Below are positions 56,651 to 64,000 of a stretch of 64,000 bases of DNA, in pieces. Below the pieces are notes generated by a model. That model was not told the DNA's origin and ran no database searches. It was given only the letters and a program-made list of their open reading frames with translations. The translations under genes were made by a program, and so were the position numbers. Origin of the DNA: Gnetum montanum (taxonomy: Eukaryota; Streptophyta; Gnetopsida; Gnetales; Gnetaceae); contig MNCI01002247.1 of the NCBI GenBank assembly GCA_015680685.1, forward strand, positions 22,707 through 86,706, given 5' to 3'. Positions within the stretch are counted from its first letter, which is position 1. Every line of letters starts with the position of its first letter.

Positions 56651-58900
56651 ATATCACATTCATCTTTTAGCATACTATGAAATACCTCAATGTTGATGAT
56701 GAATGGAGTTAAAGCCTAAGTAACCTCCGTCCTCTAGCATAGATTTGACTAGATATAAAGATAGGCATTACATGAAATAAGAATAATAAAAAAAAATAAC
56801 CAGTCATAAAAATAATATATAATAAAGAAAGGTTAAGGCAACACAATTATAGTTTTCATCTACAAAACATTTTCTAGTATAATTTTGGATACAACCATGT
56901 TTAGTAATCTTAGAATGACTATTCTAACTTGAAAGTATTTTCTCATTGACCAATCTATCAAGATTACATGAGAATACAAACCTAAATTCCAAATACATAA
57001 CATTTTTCTCAATTCTAATAATACTCTCATCATTTGTAGGTATGGTTCAAGCCAAATTTGTAAGACTATTTTTAGCTTTGGAATTTTTCTATTCAAATGA
57101 AACTCCTTAGTATCTTATGTAGTGCTTATTTCCTAATAAAATTGTTGAATGAAATTGATATTATAGTACCTATTAGTGAAGGCTCCATCAATCTTTAGTA
57201 TCATGACCAATTTTGAAGCCTCTTCCTATGTAGGAAAGTCATGAGGGCTAAATGAATTTAGATCATAACACATTCATGAATCATAAAATTCATCTTAAAA
57301 AATGAACTTGTATGCATTGTCAATTTCATTTAAGTTTATTAAAACTTTATAGAATTCTTGCAAACATAATCTAGTATTAAATATTTACACACATATGATA
57401 TACTAAATAAAATAATTAGATATCTTGTACCAAGTGTCACCTGTTGCTCTATTCAAATTGCACATAATATACTCATCTTCTTTTAAGAAAACTATTAAGA
57501 AGTCCTCATTTGCAATCCATAGTGTCTTTCCCATGATTTATTATTATATTCTCTATATTTTTTATTCACTAAATATACAATAGCTTTTAGTCTTGTAGTA
57601 TTCTAATAATATAACTTTACCTTGGTTAGTGTCCATATAAGCCAATCACTATAATAGTACTTTCTAATGCATATATCTCTTAGGAATTTCCTTGTGTAAG
57701 GATACCATGACATAACTTGATAACATTATTTATGTCTTATTGGGCATATAGAATATTATAAAATTATTTTACTTATATGCTTTTTGTGACATCCCATTCT
57801 CAGATGTCATGGTATTCATCACATATACATAACATTCAACATTATCCATAAAGAAAATAACAAAGAAAACATAGAAGGAAAATGAAAATAATGCTTTATT
57901 AATATGGAATATTTTAGGTCATGCTTTGAGGATTTGTTAGGGTTATCTTCCTTCGAAATCTATTCATTAGAGGCAATGCAACATTACCATCAAAGGTAGA
58001 CCTATCTTCCTATCCCACTTTACCTAGCACTTGTTACTCATATTTACTAGCTCTATAACTCCATGCTGATATGACCTCTAATGCTTGGGGTATAAATACC
58101 TTAGGTCAAACCCCCAAAAATCATCTTGAGAGACATGCTTGTTATTATAATGTCCTCTCAAGGCTTAATTACAACTTGCCCTTTTGGGTCTTATTATAAT
58201 AATTACAATATTTCTTATGAAGAGATACCATCTTTGTTATGTAGTAACACCATTTGGAAATGGGTATATGATGTCATTCATCCTCAAACAAGTCCACATT
58301 AGTGACCTTTCTCTAGCTCATATGCTCCTTTCTGTTGTTACATTTAGGCCATTGAATGGAAAAAGCTTGCATGATAAAATTGGTTAAGAGTTTTTTTTAT
58401 CTTGGTGCTCTATTGGTATTTGTAGTTATCTATGAATAATTTTGAGAAGTAGTTGTGAGCATAAGGATGAGGTTATGGAAGAAGGAAAATCACTGTACTC
58501 TTACCAAAGATTATAAGCAAGACTTGAGAAAATCAATCACAAAAGAAATTTTAAATATTACAATATTGAAGACAAGGCCACAAAAGTCTAAAAGAATTTT
58601 ATATGGAACACCTTACAACAAGCTTAAGTTCATTGGAATAAATTGGAGCAAGTATCTAGTTTTTAGATTTTAATCCATGAATTGAAGGAAGCCATATTTA
58701 AAAAACAAATCAAATGCAACAACTAGTGTAATAGTAGCATAGCTAAATTTGTGAGAATTGGCCACTGAAAGCTATATGTTAAAACAATTTTTATCAGTAA
58801 GGGTACTGGTAAGGGAAATTTGTCAAACACTTTTCATGCACCCTACATTTGAAATATATCAATCAACATGCCCATATTCAAAATACAAAAAAATAAAAAA
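56651..58900. other. AT-rich region without a recognisable gene
   Basis: No open frame here shows a motif I know. TGTGACATCCC at 57785 with TATAAATACC at 58091 could be the start and promoter of another LTR, but I see no partner copy. Confidence 0.4.
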
Positions 58901-60900
58901 ATAAAGAATAGGCATTGAATTCATAGCAATGAATAAAAGTTATAAAAGCACAAGCCCAGTATCAAGAATATGTCAAGATTCTACTGCTAACCATGCTTGG
59001 ATTGTTACTAACACAGTAACTATGATAGACAGCACTGAAAGAACAATGAATATTTGCAAAAGAAAATGCAAGAATTAGGTGGAAAAATAGAGCACACGAT
59101 GGTAGGGCATTGCTCTGCAGAGATCTCTGGTTGCAGGGGACATGATAGGCATTGATTGCAGTAGTAGTTCTGAACGAGGATTTCTTGTGGCCTGGTGAAA
59201 CATGTAGGGTAAAGTCTATTCATGACAATAGATATTTTGGATGTAAAGGTTTAGGAAAAATATTTATTTTGGGAATATGATGCACTGCTTTAACATGGTT
59301 AAAACCATATAATATTTTACCTTGCTTGCATGGTTAACACATTGATCATGTATTGATTACATTTTTATATACTATTTGAAACATTTGTGTGAGGGGTTAT
59401 TGATGGATAGGACACTTGTCAACTATGATAAATATTTCCTAAAATTTGTGATGATCTTTATGATATGGATTCAAAGAACACATTTGGCCACCATACCTAA
59501 TCACCATATACTTGGCTTTATTTTCTATAAGGGTTTAGACTTCCTATGCAAGTTGCAACTACATATAAAAATATATATGTAATTTGAGAAAATACATGCC
59601 AATGTTAGCATGATTGTCTCCTAATTTGTTGGGAAAGTAATGTCTTCCTAACTTTTTGAGCAAGTTGTAACTTCCTACCTTGGTGAAAAAGTTATCCAAG
59701 ATATTTTGTAAACCAACTACCTATGGAGCACTATAAAAAGGCTTGAAAAGGTAGCTAGAACGGGCTTTTGGGGGGAGGCAAAGAAATAAAAAAGCAAATA
59801 AAGAAGACATTTTAAAGATTACTTGTTAGATGGCTTGCTAAAGACACCATTTTAGCTACTTTTTTTTAAATCCTGTGAGTTATATTCTCACCCATTTTGT
59901 TTAAATTTCTTAGCTAGTGGTTTAGATAGTATTATGCTTGGCATTTGAAATTGGGATTTTTAGATTGCTACTATAGTTCTTGTTGCATGATAGTAGTTTC
60001 ATTTTGAAATCTACCATAGAAGAGCTTATGTTTAAAAGCCTTAAGAGCAATTTATTAGTGAAATTTATTATTATGAAACATTTAAGAATCATGATTAGGA
60101 TTGCTGTAAGAGAGCCTCTACAATAAACATGTTGTTGAGCAATTAATAGTCAAGAGGGTTTAGAAAATATTTGGTAATTTAATGAGATTGAAATAGCTTC
60201 TTTATTTATAAAGTGAGTCTTTTAGTATTTCAATCAGAAATTGTCAAATCTTTTGAAGGTTCTATTGAATGTAATTTTTGACAACTATTATCTATCCAAA
60301 TAGAGTCTTGTTCGTAATAGTTTACATAGCAATTTTTGGTAGCATAGTAGGATTTGTCTTAAATAAATTACTTGTTTAAGCCTAGAAAGTTTGAACAATT
60401 CATAGATATTGAATTTGGGATAGCTTTATTGTCAAGTGTTACCTTGTCTAAATATTTGAGATTGTACACAAATTTTCTTTCTTTTCTTTCTTTTTCTAAG
60501 TCCATTGAATCTCACTCTTTTTAGTTTTCTTGTGGAATTTTTCTCTCTCTCTGGGGAAAATTAGGAGTAGATTGATAGAATTGTGCTCAAATTTTCTTGC
60601 AAAATTTTATTTGTTACAAGTAGGTATTATAAGGACCGCATAGACTAGGTGGTTAGAAAAAATAGGAATTTTCACCAATTCATAGTATTTAACAAAGTTT
60701 GGTGAATCTATTTATGATAGCCATTTATAGTTTTTTATATTTAGCCCAACCATTTCAACATTCACAACAGCAAACACATACTCACATTTAACCACTGAGT
60801 CTATTTGGAGGTATCGGGGCCTTGGTGTTGCCAAAGACCAATAAGCATCTAAACCTTGTTCGGGAACACTTGTTGATGGTAGCATCCCAAAAAATTGCCA
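58901..60900 (+). mobile_element. Element F 5' LTR (right end certain, left end unknown)
   Basis: It ends CAAAAAATTGCCA at 60900, ten bases before a Tat-type primer site; compare TTGCCACA at the end of the B1 LTR. CTATAAAAAGGC at 59731 is a probable core promoter. The left end is not recognisable without a second copy, so the start given is arbitrary. Confidence 0.5.
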
Positions 60901-60910
60901 ATAGTTCTTT

Positions 60911-60925
60911 TGGTGCTAGGAGGGC
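60911..60925 (+). promoter_or_regulatory. Element F primer-binding site
   Basis: TGGTGCTAGGAGGGC, the same type as B1 (TGGTGCTAGAAGGAGG). Confidence 0.7.
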
Positions 60926-61241
60926 TGAAAATTTATCCTCTAAGTTCATAAGTCTAATAATTCTAGCACATCAATATTTCTTCACTACTAGAAAGGCTTA
61001 AGAAATTCAACACTATTTTTTGTTCATGACTAACAAGATTGATAGTTTGGAAGGTTTCAAAGATTCAATAGAAGTTCTTGATTATAAGACTGATTCTTCA
61101 TCAGGAGAGGAACAAAAGAAAGTTTTTGAATTTGGAACAAGTAGTGGAGTGAAAACTAGAAGATCACTGATTATATTTGGTTTATTGGTCTATAAAAGAA
61201 GATCTAGAAAATTTAAGAGTTCAACTATCTAAAGGAATAAT

Positions 61242-62280
61242 ATGGCAAATTCTTAGCAAAGAATCACACCATTAGGATTTCAAAATTACAATGATATTTC
61301 TAAGGTAGTTTACAAATATTTTCCTGAGCCTTTCATTCCTAGAAAAGATTACTTAGTTGAAAAATACATTCAGATGTTTGAGTTAGCTTTAGCTCATGCA
61401 AATATTCAACATCAAGATCAAGCTTGTAGGTTGTTTGTATCAAATTTAAAGGATATGGCTCAAATTTGGTATTCAAACTTACTGAGTAACAATATTACAA
61501 GTTGGGATGACATGAAGAATATTTTCTTAGCCCAGTTTGGTAATCAATTAGATCAACAAAAACTGTATTATGAGCTAATACAAGCTATGCAAGGAGTTAA
61601 AGAGTCAATTAGAAATTTCAATATTAAATTTCAACGAATTTGTGGACTCTTTCAAAGACAATATAGACCATCAAATGAGATGCTTAGAGAAACTTATCTA
61701 AAAGCTATCAACCCCAACATTTCAATTTGGTTAAGAAGAACTCTAAACTTAACTACACTAAATGACTACTTCAGTGAAGCTATACAATTAGAAAAATAGT
61801 TGAACTTGAATCATGAAGAAAATATTAAAACTCAAAAAAGAGAAGAGAAAGTTGGGATTCCAATGCAAGATTTTTCTCAATTTAAAGCTTTTCCATGTCC
61901 ATCTCATGTTAAGATAGAGCAAGAACTTGAAGGAAGAGAATTTGAAAAAGGAACAATGAATGACAAATATGTCCAACAAAGCAGTGAAGCTCGAAAAAGC
62001 TTTGGCTAAAGTTAAGGTTAAGGAAGAAAGAAAACATAGAAAACATAAACATCAAGATACTAAGTTAGTAGAAGATGATGATGATAGTGACTTTGTTATG
62101 TCTAACTTCCTTGATATTGAATCTAATAATGAGTTATCTAGTGTTCATTATGCAAGTAAATCTTCTAGTAGTGGACCTAGTGATACTTGTTCTCTATCAA
62201 GTTCCAAAGAAGATATGTTTTTAGTTGAAGAATGTAATAACAATGAGGAAGATGGATATAGTATTTGATCAAAAGAAATA
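61242..62280 (+). pseudogene. Element F gag
   Basis: ATG at 61242 (MANS, then TAG), and in the same frame KYFPEPFIPRKDYLVEKYIQ, then a clear capsid domain: RLFVSNLKDMAQIWYSNLLS, SWDDMKNIFLAQFGNQLDQQ, ESIRNFNIKFQRIC, LKAINPNISIWL. A second in-frame TAG stands at 61797. After it come a Glu/Lys-rich part and, in another frame, a Ser/Asp-rich tail. No zinc knuckle is visible. The two TAG stops aside, this is the least decayed gag in the window. Confidence 0.8.
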
Positions 62281-62559
62281 CTAACTACTTATAGACCTCC
62301 AAACATTATTACTGATCCATCTACTAAGAGAAAGGCATTTGAGCCAAATAGAAGAGATAAAAATAAAGGTAAAAATAATCAAGTAGGATGAAGCACTCCA
62401 AATTAGTCTTTTAATAAATGGATAAAGAAACCAAGCTTTATTGGTGATGGAGAATATGATTTGATTGAAGACCTTAAACATGTCAAGGCCAATATTAGTT
62501 TTTATCAATTACTTTAAATAGAAGATCAATAAAGAAAGGCTCTAGAGTTTATTAAAGGC

Positions 62560-63010
62560 AAAACGAGAGTTAGATAATTAGAGTTAAGTTATGTGTCTAA
62601 TAATGATGAGAAATTAAAGGCCTCTTATGATTGTATTCTTGATAAGGAAGCACCTCCTTTTCTTTTGAAAATGAAGTTAAAGGATAAATACTTGCATAAT
62701 TGTTTGGTTGATTCTGGAGCCACATCTACAATAATGTCATTACATATATGTAAGAGACTTGGTTTAATTGTTGAAAAATGAAATAAAAATATTGTTCAAG
62801 TGGATAAGAGTATACTGAAGATTGTGGGTCAATTACGAAAAGTTCTATTGGAAATTGCTTCTAAACCTTGTATCAAAAGTAGAATGACTATTCAAGTGGC
62901 AGATATACCAAATTCATATAGTCTCTTATTAAGTAGAAGTTGGAGAAAAAATTTCTCTAGTTACATATCAACAAATTATTCACATATGTGGCTATCTTGG
63001 AAAGGATAGC
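62560..63010 (+). pseudogene. Element F aspartic protease
   Basis: Reads FLLKMKLKDKYLHNCLVDSG, then ATSTIMSLHICKRLGL, with the DSGA active site intact, and later IQVADIPNSYSLLLSRSW, the end motif L-L-x-R-x-W (usually L-L-G-R-x-W). One stop separates the halves. Confidence 0.8.
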
Positions 63011-63169
63011 CCAATAAAATATGTGTATAGTGAACCTTTGATGATCAATAGTATTACTTCAAATGGAAAAAGTAAAAGTGTTGAAACAAGAGCATATGAA
63101 CCTAGAATTTGTGCACTTCAAGAAACATAAAATTTTGAGAAAGAGGGATCCAAGGATGAGGATAAATGA

Positions 63170-63560
63170 GAGTTATACTTTGATGGTTCATGTAATTCAA
63201 AAGGTGCAGGGGCTAGAATAGTTCTATTAAAGAATGATTCACTAGAAATTATAAAAGCAATTCACCTATCTTTTTCATGTACTAATAACAAATTTGAATA
63301 TCAAGCTTTATGTATTGGTATTAGAGTAGCTCTAGATAAAGGGATTAAAGTAATCACTATAAAGGGAGACTCAAGATTAGTTTGTGAACAAGTTAAAGGT
63401 ACCTGTATAGTAAAAAGCTCATTCTTAAGACCTTATAAGCAACTTATCTGTAAGATGTTATATCAATTTCAACACTCCTAGATAGAGCATATAAGTAGAG
63501 CAAAGAATCTTATAGAAGATGACTTGGAAAAAGCAGCTTCAACATTAGACATGCAAACAA
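63170..63560 (+). pseudogene. Element F archaeal-type RNase H placed before RT
   Basis: Reads ELYFDGSCNSKGAGARIVLL, CTNNKFEYQALCIGIRVALD, TIKGDSRLVCEQVKG, SFLRPYKQLICKML and, after one TAG, IEHISRAKNLIEDDLEKAAS. Asp, Glu, Asp and Asp are all in place. It is followed in the same frame, without the RNase H of gypsy type, by a linker and then RT. In B1 and B2 the equivalent domain lies after RT and RNase H. Confidence 0.85.
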
Positions 63561-63715
63561 TAGAGGGTTACGAGCATGTAATAATTGAAGAACATCAGTC
63601 ATTAGTACCAAATAATACAAAACATTTCCAAGTATTTGAAGATGATGATCAAGTACTTAGATTTATGAAAAACAAACAAGAATTTGAGGGTCAAGTCATA
63701 CCTGAAACATCATAA

Positions 63716-64000
63716 AAATCCAAGGCTAATTTCATTCCAAAAAGGATGATTGATTTTGAACATGAGTTCAAGGAAAATTTGCTTACTAGAAGAGATATAC
63801 AAAAACCAGATGATCAAGCTTTCGAAATAGTGAATTTTGGATCAAATGAGATGCAAAAGATTTTAAATGTTACAAAGGAAAAGGATTTGAGTTTCAAGCA
63901 AAACTTGCTATCATGTCTAAGAAATAATTTGGAAAATTTTGCTTGGTCTTATGCTGATCTTAAAGCTTTTAGAATGGATGTGATGACACATAAGATTCCT
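63716..64000 (+). pseudogene. Element F reverse transcriptase, N-terminal part
   Basis: Reads FEIVNFGSNEMQKILNV, then LLSCLRNNLENFAWSYADLK and MDVMTHKIP. This is the segment just before the RT core (compare IKVFAWSYSDMPGLDP in B1). It continues past the window. Confidence 0.8.

Noticed and set aside
56860-57096. 78-residue minus frame considered as a Copia fragment
   Set aside because: I looked for Copia RT and integrase motifs in all minus frames of 56860-57830 and found none.
1-64000. tRNA, rRNA or intact host genes
   Set aside because: No cloverleaf, rRNA block or long conserved host frame was seen on either strand.

Overview
The window is repeat-rich nuclear DNA of a land plant with a large genome. 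I see no ordinary host gene. Almost everything recognisable belongs to LTR retrotransposons of the Ty3/gypsy class, plus one LINE fragment. Plant origin rests on Athila-like and Tat/Ogre-like elements, plant-type primer-binding sites and ~80-135 bp GT-AG introns. The species cannot be told from the sequence.

Layout. 1-412 is the 3' part of an Athila-like (family A) LTR. 413-5625 is AT-rich debris: two related degenerate LTR-like segments, a LINE 3' fragment on the minus strand (3070-4173), a Met-type primer-binding site and a gag remnant. 5626-20262 is a minus-strand LTR of the Tat/Ogre-like type (called E), split by a nearly complete minus-strand Athila-like element A1 (6463-19719). After 828 bp (20263-21090) comes another LTR of this type, LTR2 (21091-21503 plus 38819-40776), split by the complete plus-strand Tat/Ogre-like element B1 (21504-38813), which has a perfect ATAGG target duplication. 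LTR2 runs on into the internal part of a minus-strand relative, B2 (40777 to about 50490). B2 is cut by A2, a plus-strand family-A copy without RT, RNase H, integrase or 5' LTR (about 50490-56650). 56651-60900 is AT-rich with no recognisable gene; its right end is the LTR of element F, which runs off the window at 64000.

How the parts work. A1 reads gag, protease, RT, RNase H, integrase, then an extra coiled-coil ORF before the 3' LTR. B1 and B2 read gag, protease, a large insert, then RT, RNase H, a second (archaeal-type) RNase H and integrase. The insert lies where Ogre elements carry an intron, and its likely splice sites can be matched between the copies. Inside it, on the opposite strand, is a gene with its own TATA box and several GT-AG introns. 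B1 and B2 share its exons and intron positions. Arrays of a short repeat with the core TTAAACTA sit on both sides of this gene and again after integrase. F carries its archaeal-type RNase H before RT instead of after RNase H.

All copies are decayed by stops and frameshifts, many of them C-to-T type changes. The intron-bearing antisense gene with its repeat arrays is the most unusual system here; the relocated RNase H of F is second.
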